A stretch of 64,000 nucleotides of DNA, taken from JAVVEG01 sp041751425 (GTDB taxonomy: Bacteria; Pseudomonadota; Gammaproteobacteria; Pseudomonadales; Pseudohongiellaceae). The translations under genes were made by a program, and so were the position numbers. The stretch lies in assembly GCA_041751425.1 (NCBI GenBank), contig JBGSXL010000007.1, positions 62,001 to 126,000 of the forward strand. Direction: 5' to 3'. A model generated the notes under the pieces. That model ran no database searches and was not told where the DNA came from. It was given only the letters and a program-made list of their open reading frames with translations. This document shows, in pieces, positions 35,401 through 42,864 of the stretch (position 1 is the stretch's first letter; every line of letters begins with the position of its first letter).

Positions 35401-37611
35401 CGTGACATTAGCTTCGCGTTTCAGATATTCGCCACGCTCCAACCATGAAATGGCCGTGCTGACTTTGGTTTCAGCGTCGAGATCTTCAATTTCAAAACTG
35501 GTTTCCACAGTTTCATCTCGCAGTATTTCTCCGGCGGTAATGACCAGAGCTTCACCGTTGCGCTTGGCGCTCTCGTAACGCAATTTGCGCAGAATTTGCT
35601 GGAGATCCCGGTATGTCAATCTGGATCTCTGGCTCAAGCTGAACTGTGTTTCGATGTCATTGGGATCGTAAAGCAGTACGCAGCGTGCATTCTCTTGATC
35701 TCGCCCGGCACGACCAGCCTCTTGCAGATAGTTCTCCAGAGAGCCGGGAATATCAGCATGCACCACCAAACGGATATCCGCCTTATCAACACCCATTCCA
35801 AAGGCATTGGTGGCCACAATAATCCGCAACCTTCCCGCTTTAAACGCGTCTTGAATATCTTTCTTTTCGTTAGGTTCCAGTCCCGCGTGGAAATGTTCGC
35901 ATGCCCATCCTTGCTCTGCGATGAATCCGGCTATGTCTTCAGCTTTACGTCGACTGGCGACAAAAATGACTGCCCCGCCATCATTGTCTCTCAAGTGCGT
36001 ATTCAACAACTCAAGCGCCCGTCCCGATTTTTCATGACGGGTACATGGCACGACATCAAAACTGAGGTTGGTGCGTTCCGGGCTTCCGATGAAGGATTGA
36101 AACTCGATATCAAGATGCTCACGAAAATGGCGCTGAATGTCTTCCAGCACATCTGGTTTGGCCGTAGCTGTAAAGCAACCGATAGGTGCCAGTTCCCCCT
36201 CGCCCGTAAATTCCCGAATGAAGCGGGCGGCGTACAGATAATCAGGTCGAAAGTCGTTGCCCCATTTGGACAGACAGTGCGCCTCATCGAAAATCCACGC
36301 CCCGATGCGGCGCTGAGTAATCGCTTTCCGGAACCCCTGGTTCCTGAATTGCTCCGGAGAGACCAGAAGAATTCCGATATCACCCATTTGGAGTTTGTCG
36401 AGAACATCAGCTCGTTCCGGCAATGAAAGCAACCCGTTCAATGCGGCTGCACACTCTATGTTGCGCTCAAGCAAACCATCTACCTGGTCTTTCATCAGCG
36501 ATTGCAGCGGAGAGATGATTACCGTCAAACTCCCATTGCGATGGTATCGATTCAATGCGGGAAGTTGGTAACACAACGATTTACCACCACCCGTGGGCAA
36601 CACGGCGAGTACATTCTCGCCGCGCATACCAGCGAGCACCGTATCGTGCTGCAAGCTTTCCTTTTTTTCTTTTGACTCATGGCGGAAATCGTCAAAACCA
36701 AAGTAACGCTTGAGTTCGTGTCGTGGGTCGTGTGTGCTTAGACAATACGTGCAATCGGCTGTACCACAGGGAATATCACGGAGTTCCCGCACTAACTGCC
36801 CGGTTTTTGGATACTGATGATAGACCCAGGGCGCCAGCACGGAGTTGCCGCCCGATACTCGCAACCACGCCAGCGCGTAAGCAATGGCGCTGTGCCAATC
36901 CGGGTTGTATAGATCGTTCTCTAGCAACACATTGAGGCGAGTGCGACATACCTTGAGGTCTCGAGATAAGGCTTGATCCGATTCCTGTAACAATGACGGA
37001 ATTAATGCCGCGATGTCTTTTAGTGGCAGTGGCGGCCGCTCTGTCATTGCCGAGAAAAATGCACCAACACCGCTGCGGATATCCGATCCAAGCAAACCCT
37101 GATAACACAGTAACTCCGATTGCCGATGTTGACCGAGATGCCTGAACGCCTGCTTCTGATCACCGAACAATACCCAGGTAGAGCGACAGTCCGCCAGCGG
37201 AGAGTTCAGGCTGTCGCGAACCAGTTTGTAGTCCTTGATCAGACGATGATAGGGATTCTGCGGAAACGCCAGCGGTGACAACAAAAGGGTATCAAGGACG
37301 GGCAGACTGAACAGGTTGAGTGCTTTGATGTTCTGTTCAAGAACGGGCAGGTCATGAGCAACGATGTTGTGTCCGAGCAAGCAATCAGCCCCCTTGCTCA
37401 AGTTATCCAGCTTTTCCAGCGCCGGTCCAAGGGGAGATGATTTATTGATCCTCAGTTCAAGTTCGTCGCCACTGTCGACGCGCATGGCTCCCAGCATATG
37501 AATACGTGTGGGAGTCGAATCCGCCGAGACATGAGCGGTTTCCAAGTCCAGCACAAGTGCTGATGAGGGGTATTCGCTCGAGTGTTCTTTATGAACCTGC
37601 TGATCGAGCAT
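32461..37611 (-). CDS. Giant DEDD exonuclease-RecQ-UvrD helicase fusion
   Basis: The 1716-residue protein joins three enzymes. Residues 15-190 look like a DnaQ-type exonuclease (DLET at 22-25, HNIVAHD at 81-87, ADC at 140). A Cys cluster follows (CGTADCTYC, near 282). Residues 320-700 are a RecQ helicase (TGGGKS at 340, DEAH at 442, GMGVDKADIR, QEAGRAGRDQ). Residues 1110 onward are a UvrD/Rep helicase (GPGSGKT at 1131, DEYQD at 1251, GDDDQNIYAWR, TVHSAKGLE, FYVGMTRA). All nucleotide-binding motifs look intact. It should unwind and degrade DNA. It sits downstream of the restriction/DarTG array on the same strand but after a 363-bp gap, so it may have its own promoter. Confidence 0.9.
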   Translation of the reverse strand: MLDQQVHKEHSSEYPSSALVLDLETAHVSADSTPTRIHMLGAMRVDSGDELELRINKSSPLGPALEKLDNLSKGADCLLGHNIVAHDLPVLEQNIKALNLFSLPVLDTLLLSPLAFPQNPYHRLIKDYKLVRDSLNSPLADCRSTWVLFGDQKQAFRHLGQHRQSELLCYQGLLGSDIRSGVGAFFSAMTERPPLPLKDIAALIPSLLQESDQALSRDLKVCRTRLNVLLENDLYNPDWHSAIAYALAWLRVSGGNSVLAPWVYHQYPKTGQLVRELRDIPCGTADCTYCLSTHDPRHELKRYFGFDDFRHESKEKKESLQHDTVLAGMRGENVLAVLPTGGGKSLCYQLPALNRYHRNGSLTVIISPLQSLMKDQVDGLLERNIECAAALNGLLSLPERADVLDKLQMGDIGILLVSPEQFRNQGFRKAITQRRIGAWIFDEAHCLSKWGNDFRPDYLYAARFIREFTGEGELAPIGCFTATAKPDVLEDIQRHFREHLDIEFQSFIGSPERTNLSFDVVPCTRHEKSGRALELLNTHLRDNDGGAVIFVASRRKAEDIAGFIAEQGWACEHFHAGLEPNEKKDIQDAFKAGRLRIIVATNAFGMGVDKADIRLVVHADIPGSLENYLQEAGRAGRDQENARCVLLYDPNDIETQFSLSQRSRLTYRDLQQILRKLRYESAKRNGEALVITAGEILRDETVETSFEIEDLDAETKVSTAISWLERGEYLKREANVTKIFPAKLGANEKEAESVLAQAKLPVRKQQEFQSILNFLRSTAADQRVSTDELLQLTGQSLDEVVGALRQMETLGLLVNDTQLTLYLRHGVSESADKRMLKTSRLEKAMFEQLAELAPDAANGEWQDLGLSSLTSGLKVRMETDLLPVQVLTLLKSLSRDKSSATGQRSSFEIKTIGQDHLKLKVLNGYSWVQLEKLGEKRRALAGILLAFLIGKLPADLRSKDAMVETSFGELENLIAGDMHLGALIPHAERRRAIEHVLLYMHHQGILVVNHGMSVMRRAMTIEVNEDKKGRYLKSDFNRLDEHYRERIIQVHVMREYAETALKEMAAALLLVIDYFSQSKEEFLHRHFPNKKQVLNRATSEESWEAIVGPLSSGQRNVVADDEDQNRLILAGPGSGKTRVIVHRIAYLLRVKRVPARAVVALTFNRHAANEIRKRLYALIGPDAYGVTILTYHSMAMRMTGVSFQRNETVDEQRLQEVLAQAVALFEGESIVSGEDELRDQLLGGYRYILVDEYQDIDEMQYRLISALAGRHVDPEQRLCILAVGDDDQNIYAWRNTSNRYIERFREDYEARIEYLVENYRSTRHIIDAANLLVAKNSNRLKQEHPISINAARQKDHAGGLWATRDGVAHGQVLRLLLPDFDITEGNLQAQAAMSRLQALMEASNFDWTECAILARSHKFLVPVQAWCEQNGIAYHLAADKGRAPALTRHREFVRFIDAVSTCEAPTDADALHDLLTNLRTDTYWFELLFEAIEQLKLEFGEARLRGALLTDWFYDYFRDIRQKPANGLYLGTVHSAKGLEFLHVVMLDGGWHTDMQTTEDERRLFYVGMTRAAHTLTLCEFANSNPFSTALTSVALAIPWQGDYNPDLSKRYLTLALSEIDIGYAGRQSDSADIHRNIAKLCAGDPLYWQEDNNRYLLLDAQGNVVGRTAASFEMDGQIESSTVSAVVVRYAEDSEEFRERMKSKRWEVVVPKVIC

Positions 37612-37974
37612 TATGTCGCCTACAAATTATTTTAATTATCTGAATACTCTTTATCAGTAAGCAGGTCCGCGAATTATTCTGAATCGCGTGCTGCCGGTAT
37701 TATCAACCCATTTGCATAGCGAGAACTCTGCTGGGATCGACCATAAGTGGTTCCGATTATTACCTGTTCATCTGCATACGTCCATCACTGTGCCAAGTCC
37801 ACCATATTCTAGGGGAGGCTTACAGATCAGCGGTTGTGGCTGATGATTGGATATCCTGGTGGTATTGGAGGGTTGGAGCGGAATTTCCGGGGTGGTTTGG
37901 GCGGGAGGAGGGGGTGGGGCTGCATAGGCATTGAAGGGTGAGAAGTGTGACGGAGTTTTGAGAAAATTGAATTC
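37612..37974. other. Intergenic region without a gene, upstream of the helicase fusion
   Basis: I see no coding frame. The part next to the helicase start is A/T-rich and carries AGGCGA before the ATG. Nearer the zinc-ribbon gene it becomes strongly purine-rich on the plus strand. It likely holds the helicase promoter. Confidence 0.6.
37889..37919 (+). other. Potential G-quadruplex tract
   Basis: Five G-runs of three or more (37889-37892, 37899-37901, 37903-37905, 37910-37914, 37916-37919) lie within 31 bases on the plus strand. The tract is between the MqsA-like gene and the helicase gene. RecQ-type helicases are known to unwind such structures. Confidence 0.6.
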
Positions 37975-38202
37975 TCACCTAGCAAACAATTCATGCACTA
38001 CTTTTCTGAGTTCAATCATTGCTTGCTTGTTTACTCGAAGCTCGTCGCCGGTGGCTTGTTCGGAGCCGCAGAAATCGCAAACAGAATACACCGCCTGCAG
38101 TTTGTATTGAACCCCTTGGTACTCGATTGTGTTTTTCATAATGCGAGTGTCAAGGCGCCCTTCGTCACAGATTCTACAAATGATTTGGTCAGTGTTAGAC
38201 AT
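37975..38202 (-). CDS. Short MqsA/YgiT-like zinc-ribbon protein
   Basis: The 75-residue protein has CRICDEG and CDFCGSEQ separated by about 32 residues. This is the zinc ribbon of MqsA/YgiT-type antitoxins, and a short helix (MIELRKVVHELFA) follows. The DNA-binding helix-turn-helix that normally follows is absent, so it is a shortened or truncated form. ATG 38202 has AGGA before it; a longer frame upstream is not conserved. It follows darG by 44 bases. No MqsR-like toxin is present. It could have a new role in the array or be a remnant. Confidence 0.7.
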   Translation of the reverse strand: MSNTDQIICRICDEGRLDTRIMKNTIEYQGVQYKLQAVYSVCDFCGSEQATGDELRVNKQAMIELRKVVHELFAR

Positions 38203-38246
38203 TGGTTCAATTCCTGCAGTTCTACGAGTTGCTTTAACCGAATCAC

Positions 38247-39296
38247 CTATGCAGAAACGGCCTCGACCCACTTCTTGTCTGAAAGCACTCGAAGAGCAAG
38301 GTCAATCTGACGCTCGGTGAACTGTCGCTTGCGGTCATTCCAAGCATAAGTGTGAGTAACAACTTCTTCCAGTGAAGTGGCAGATTCCGTTGTCATAATC
38401 CAGTGAACTGTAGATAACAGTTCCAACCCGAATGGAGATTCGAAACCTTCCACAAGCTCGGAAACCCGATTGAATCTCGCTTGGGTATCTGGGTGCTGCT
38501 TTAGAAATTGCTCAGCGTCTTCGGTAGCACCAGGAACCAGTTGCAGCGGTTTGTTCGGGGCATCACCACCATCGGCATAGCCGGATATTAAATGCCCTTC
38601 AACGGCATTTAAAACATGTCGCAGATTCTCAGCATAGGGACCGTAAGAAGCTTTCATGTACTTCAAGCGCAACGACTCGCCTGCCTCTTGCATGAAGTAC
38701 ATCAGCTTATGAACTTCCAGCAGCGTGACAGTCGGATCCAGCAAGCCACGCAGATAGCGGTTCATCAGCTCCACGAGAGCTGCTCTGCCTGTAGTCATAT
38801 TTGGAACTTTGCGGTTTTTCACCATTTTTCCAGTCGCAGGTGCTCCGCTGGGCTCATAAACAACTACCCGCACATCCGACAGGGGCTGAAGCGCGGCCTC
38901 AATACGCGGTCTGACCTCATTCCAGTCTAGGCCGCCTAATCCACTGCCTAGTGGTGGTACTGCCACAGACTGTATCTTGTATTTGCGGATGGTCTCCACC
39001 AGCGATTGTAAACCGGCATCAATATCTTCCATGCGGCTTGCGCCGCGCCAATGGCGCTTGGTGGGGAAGTTAATGATGAAGTGCGGAGTGGTCAGCTGCT
39101 CGGTTTCATATACGAACATGCGACCCGGCTGCACCAGTTTCTGTTGGCAAGCGGACTCGTAGGCAACAAAATTTTCCGGGAATGCTTTTTTGAACTGCAA
39201 GGCGATGCCACGCCCCATAACACCTACGCAATTAACCGTGTTGATAATGGCATCGGTGTTTTCGCTCAGAATATCGCCAGACTTGAATTCAATCAT
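38247..39296 (-). CDS. darG: DarG: macro-domain DNA ADP-ribosylglycohydrolase antitoxin
   Basis: The 349-residue protein starts MIEFKSGDIL and has the DarG macro domain: NTVNCVGVMGRGIALQFK, the catalytic-Lys loop FPTKRHWRGASR, and PPLGSGLGGLDW. The C-terminal helical domain of about 170 residues (LHKLMYFMQEAGE-like, KASYGPYAENLRH) binds DarT in known systems. It removes ADP-ribose from thymidine in DNA. Two starts are possible: 39311 (MKERAMIEF), which overlaps the darT stop as TGATG, and 39296 with AAGGA seven bases upstream. I prefer 39296 because it matches the family N-terminus. Confidence 0.93.
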   Translation of the reverse strand: MIEFKSGDILSENTDAIINTVNCVGVMGRGIALQFKKAFPENFVAYESACQQKLVQPGRMFVYETEQLTTPHFIINFPTKRHWRGASRMEDIDAGLQSLVETIRKYKIQSVAVPPLGSGLGGLDWNEVRPRIEAALQPLSDVRVVVYEPSGAPATGKMVKNRKVPNMTTGRAALVELMNRYLRGLLDPTVTLLEVHKLMYFMQEAGESLRLKYMKASYGPYAENLRHVLNAVEGHLISGYADGGDAPNKPLQLVPGATEDAEQFLKQHPDTQARFNRVSELVEGFESPFGLELLSTVHWIMTTESATSLEEVVTHTYAWNDRKRQFTERQIDLALRVLSDKKWVEAVSA

Positions 39297-39310
39297 CGCC
39301 CTTTCCTTCA

Positions 39311-39952
39311 TCAGTAATACCAATCGCGTCTGATTTCCATCTGCGGCCTGTGAGCTGCCGCAGCCAGTGTCTGTGCGACTTGAGTATAAACTGCTTGAGA
39401 GTGAACGCCAATGTGTTCAACTAGATGCCATGGGCATGCATGCTCCAGAAGAAATTCCGCCTGCTTGCCTTCCTTACACGACTGCCAATCACGCGCCTGA
39501 ACCGCAGGCCAGTTGACCTCTGACAACTGGTTCAGGTCATTACGGTCCTCGAAATAGCGCGATCCAGCGTTACTCAAGGTAAATGCCCAGCGTTTCTGCT
39601 GATCCTGTGCCCAAGATACGGTCTGATACAGGTCGACCACCAAATGTACAATTGGGCCTTGACCACCTCTGTAAACCAGATCGTGATGGTTCGCTTGATA
39701 CAACAGATACAACATGACTGAGCGCGGACAAAAATAAAACGGAACGCATGCGCCAACATATAAACCGGGATAGCTGTTCAGATTCAACTCATGAAGTCTG
39801 CGATTTTTGATGTCAGATATGCCAATGTTTGTACCACTACCGAGTCGATCAGCCATCTTTGCATCACTCCAAAGATGTCCGTCGGCAATAATAGACGGCA
39901 AGCGGTCCATATGCAAAATGTGGTACAGCTTGAGTTGTGCAGGAACTGCCAT
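39311..39952 (-). CDS. darT: DarT: DNA thymidine ADP-ribosyltransferase toxin
   Basis: The 213-residue protein matches DarT (DUF4433). It has LYHILHMDRLPSIIADGHL, NRRLHELNL, the substrate/NAD segment YVGACVPFYFCPRSVMLYLL and the catalytic Glu in KQAEFLLEHACPW. DarT attaches ADP-ribose to thymidine in single-stranded DNA and blocks replication; it is known to defend against phage. Its start is one base away from the stop of the GIY-YIG gene (TGACATG), and its stop touches the darG start, so expression is coupled to both sides. All key residues I know are present. Confidence 0.92.
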   Translation of the reverse strand: MAVPAQLKLYHILHMDRLPSIIADGHLWSDAKMADRLGSGTNIGISDIKNRRLHELNLNSYPGLYVGACVPFYFCPRSVMLYLLYQANHHDLVYRGGQGPIVHLVVDLYQTVSWAQDQQKRWAFTLSNAGSRYFEDRNDLNQLSEVNWPAVQARDWQSCKEGKQAEFLLEHACPWHLVEHIGVHSQAVYTQVAQTLAAAAHRPQMEIRRDWYY

Positions 39953-39953
39953 G

Positions 39954-40877
39954 TCAGTCTACCTCCAGGGGAAATAACTCCGGCTGCGCTAACTTCTCCT
40001 CCTCCCACTCTTTGTAAGTTTTGCCACTCCCAACGATTTTCCACTCAGTTGTACCATTGGCAGGTCTGCCGTTTACAACTGCTGCAGCCGCACTAGGGCT
40101 TTTGAATGCATAATTTTCTGTAAATCGACCACGTCCCTCATTAATCACCACTACGCCAGTACTCACTAGTTCATTGAAGAGCTTGGCGTAATTATGATCA
40201 GATGATCCCTGGGACCATTCTCGACGGCAAATGGAGCCGGCCTGGACGACGAATTCACCGTTTTCCAGGCAGGCAGTTGCTTCGATACCATGTTTGGGAG
40301 TGCGCAATTCAAACAACAGAGGGTGTTCATCGGCCTCAGACAGGAAAACGGAGATTGCAGGTTTAGCAGGGCGGGTATTGGCCAGAAAGCAGTCAATGCG
40401 CAGGGCGGGCAGCACCATCAGAGTATATTCGAGAAAGTTTTCCATATTGGCGCGCGCTGCCTCGCTGAGTGAAGGGCGCGGTGGCGTGTTGCCGTTGTCA
40501 AGCGCGATCTTGCCGATGCGGCGCGCCTCTTCCACCAAGCGCGACTCCAAATATTTTGCGTGTGCCTTGTTGAGGTTATTTGCAGCCGAGATAATCAGGA
40601 TTGCTGTGGTCCACCAATCTTTATTCGTGTCGTGATTTTTTATCCGATCTCTAATGTCCTCACCTTCACCCACATATAACAGCGGGCCGTTGTCGTTCTC
40701 GCCCAGCAGCAAATAAACGCCTGTATAACGCGCCTCTGTACGTTGAAGCGCAGCACTCAACTGCGTACGCGGTGTCATAAGCACATGACCAGTCCAGTTG
40801 AACACTTCAGCGGTGAGCATTCCGTCGGGTTTGCCATCGATGAAGAAAAGTTCGAGAGATTGAGGTTTGGAGTTCAT
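39954..40877 (-). CDS. GIY-YIG nuclease-family protein with DUF4357
   Basis: The 307-residue protein has a GIY-YIG-like core at residues 50-120 (TGVYLLLGEN, LLYVGEGEDIRDRIKNH, YLESRLVEEA) and a C-terminal DUF4357 segment (FELRTPKHGIEATACLENGE, FTENYAFKSPSAAA). Proteins of this build occur beside restriction-modification genes, where they are thought to nick or bind DNA. Its ATG overlaps the stop of the GHKL gene as ATGA, and its stop is one base from darT. In the array it links the ATPase pair to DarTG. Catalysis is likely because the Tyr, Arg, His and Glu positions are kept. Confidence 0.85.
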   Translation of the reverse strand: MNSKPQSLELFFIDGKPDGMLTAEVFNWTGHVLMTPRTQLSAALQRTEARYTGVYLLLGENDNGPLLYVGEGEDIRDRIKNHDTNKDWWTTAILIISAANNLNKAHAKYLESRLVEEARRIGKIALDNGNTPPRPSLSEAARANMENFLEYTLMVLPALRIDCFLANTRPAKPAISVFLSEADEHPLLFELRTPKHGIEATACLENGEFVVQAGSICRREWSQGSSDHNYAKLFNELVSTGVVVINEGRGRFTENYAFKSPSAAAAVVNGRPANGTTEWKIVGSGKTYKEWEEEKLAQPELFPLEVD

Positions 40878-42838
40878 AGGCTATCAGCCTGCGGGCTGTT
40901 TACGATTTGATGCTCAAAGTTCAGGGGTTCTTGTGCTGGCGCGGCGAAAATGCGGTTTAGAAGACTATCTGTTGAGACATCACCGTATCGATCAGCCAAC
41001 ACCCCACGCAGTTTTAACAGACGAGCATTTGCGGTATCAACCAAAGAACTAAAGGTTGCAGCCCTTACCCGACCGTATTCGGGTGTGCCAAGCCGCTTGT
41101 CGCGCTCAACACCTGCTCCAATTTTCTGTCCTACAACCCAAGCGCAAATGTAAGGAGATCCAGAGATAGCACCCGAGCTGTATATATCTTGTACATAGCC
41201 ATCAGCTTGATTGACTTCCTTACGGCTCAACTCGAATCCACCTTTCTTCAATTCGATAACCAGAATATTTTGTATATATGTCAGCACTGGGTTAGATGGA
41301 TCGAAAGACTCAATGCCCGTTATTTGCCAAGTTGTATGTTCAGGAAGTACAACGATATCAGGTCGATTTCGTTCATTGATAAATTGCGCATTTGTGGTCT
41401 TGAAAAGCTCCTTGGCTACTGATTTCAACGTCACATTTGAGCAGTATTCATGTGACTCAAATTCCGGCCCAAATATCCAGCGGGAACGCAGGATCAAAGG
41501 ATGGAGAGTATGCAGCTCATCGGTTTCTGGGTCATCCGCCAATCGCCTGATTGTCTCCAATACACTTATGCGGCTGTCTATTTCGTCCAGCACACGCAGA
41601 GCGTCCTTTATCGTCCACTCAGTAAGCAAGCGATCCAACCCGTCTACGTCATCTGATGGTAGGGTTGAGAGCTTTTGCAATAACGCTGCGCCGCTCTTAG
41701 TTTTCTCAAGATGTATAACAGCCTTGACTGCGGTAGCCAAAAAGTCAGGCGAGATCGTCGGGTGCTCCTGCGCCACAGCTTTTGTAAACTCTGCAACCTC
41801 CATACGTGCTCCTTGCCCCAGAGATTCCAGTTCGGAACGATTCTGTGTCAGTGCATCTTCCGAAGTCGCCTCGACAATCTCCGTGGCAAGTTCTTGAGCC
41901 ACTTTCCCTATATGCTCGGCTGTAGCTCGGTAGAGATCTCGTACTGCATCCGTTGGTCGAAAACCTGTCCAGTCCTGCTCCACCTCTGACTCAAAACCTT
42001 CGGTATCGACAATCACCTTGTAACGGCGAGCAAAGCGAGTTCGTCCATCGAAATTCGCGATCTGACCCACTGCCCAAGAAGGTGTTCCCACGAGCCTCCC
42101 TCGTACCCAGAAGGCAATACCTTGATGTATCGAAGAATGATTAAGCCGAGTCGAGTCGATGACAATAACGGTTGCACGTTTACCCTCCCCTAGATTTAGA
42201 GATTCCTCACTTACTCGGCCCTCTATTGCCGAAAATGGAAGGTGCTTGCCATTCACAAGGATTCTAAATTCAGGGTCATGGATGAAGCGCGCGGCAAGCA
42301 CAGTCAGGATTTCATCCGGATCTGGCAGCTTCCTGGTAACGCGCACCAGAAGGCGTGTACCGTTTCCACCTCGTTGATTAATAACTTCGCCGCGTAGAAC
42401 GAAAGGGCTGGGTCCAGATTCTGTGCCGACAACAAAAGTAGCTACTGTTCCTCCACGCCAAGTTTCCACTTTGTATTCATCTGCAAAGCAAAGTAATCCA
42501 TGTCGGCCGACACCATTTCTTCCGTATGGTTTACGAGGATGCTTCGATTGGCCAGAGGGGAATTCAACATTTGGTCCTTGGTGCTTTTCACGATCATAGC
42601 GAAGGGTCATCCACCTTTTCTTAAATTGCTCAGGCGTCATACCGTGACCATCGTCAGTTACGGTTAGCAGTCCATCAATCTCCGAGGGAAGAATTAATTC
42701 GACCTTTGAAGCACCTGCATCCCAAGCATTGGCTACTAGTTCCGTTAATGCAACCTGAGGGACATGAGCAACTTGACCAAGCTCACGCAATAAATAGTCT
42801 TCCTCGAACAGGGAGTTTTGCAGCGCGGCATTAGACAT
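40874..42838 (-). CDS. GHKL (Hsp90/MutL-like) ATPase fused to a PD-(D/E)XK-like domain
   Basis: The 654-residue protein has a GHKL ATP pocket: N-box ELVANAWDA (33-41), G1 DDGHGM (62-67) and G2 GRNGVGRHG (106-114), as in MutL/MORC/paraphyletic Hsp90 proteins. A transducer-like region and a helical middle follow. Near the C-terminus, D494 (NRPD), E529 and K531 (VIELKK), and a Gln in EVNQADGYVQ form a PD-(D/E)XK-like nuclease site. The ATP gate could control DNA cutting. I use ATG 42838 (GGGGA upstream). It follows the AAA ATPase by 26 bases. It is not a known R-M subunit. Confidence 0.82.
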   Translation of the reverse strand: MSNAALQNSLFEEDYLLRELGQVAHVPQVALTELVANAWDAGASKVELILPSEIDGLLTVTDDGHGMTPEQFKKRWMTLRYDREKHQGPNVEFPSGQSKHPRKPYGRNGVGRHGLLCFADEYKVETWRGGTVATFVVGTESGPSPFVLRGEVINQRGGNGTRLLVRVTRKLPDPDEILTVLAARFIHDPEFRILVNGKHLPFSAIEGRVSEESLNLGEGKRATVIVIDSTRLNHSSIHQGIAFWVRGRLVGTPSWAVGQIANFDGRTRFARRYKVIVDTEGFESEVEQDWTGFRPTDAVRDLYRATAEHIGKVAQELATEIVEATSEDALTQNRSELESLGQGARMEVAEFTKAVAQEHPTISPDFLATAVKAVIHLEKTKSGAALLQKLSTLPSDDVDGLDRLLTEWTIKDALRVLDEIDSRISVLETIRRLADDPETDELHTLHPLILRSRWIFGPEFESHEYCSNVTLKSVAKELFKTTNAQFINERNRPDIVVLPEHTTWQITGIESFDPSNPVLTYIQNILVIELKKGGFELSRKEVNQADGYVQDIYSSGAISGSPYICAWVVGQKIGAGVERDKRLGTPEYGRVRAATFSSLVDTANARLLKLRGVLADRYGDVSTDSLLNRIFAAPAQEPLNFEHQIVNSPQADSL

Positions 42839-42864
42839 ATTTGTTCCCCTGATATCAATTATTC

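Noticed and set aside
37889..37919. Purine tract as an extended ribosome-binding region
   Set aside because: No reading frame starts after it on the plus strand, and the neighbouring genes lie on the other strand.
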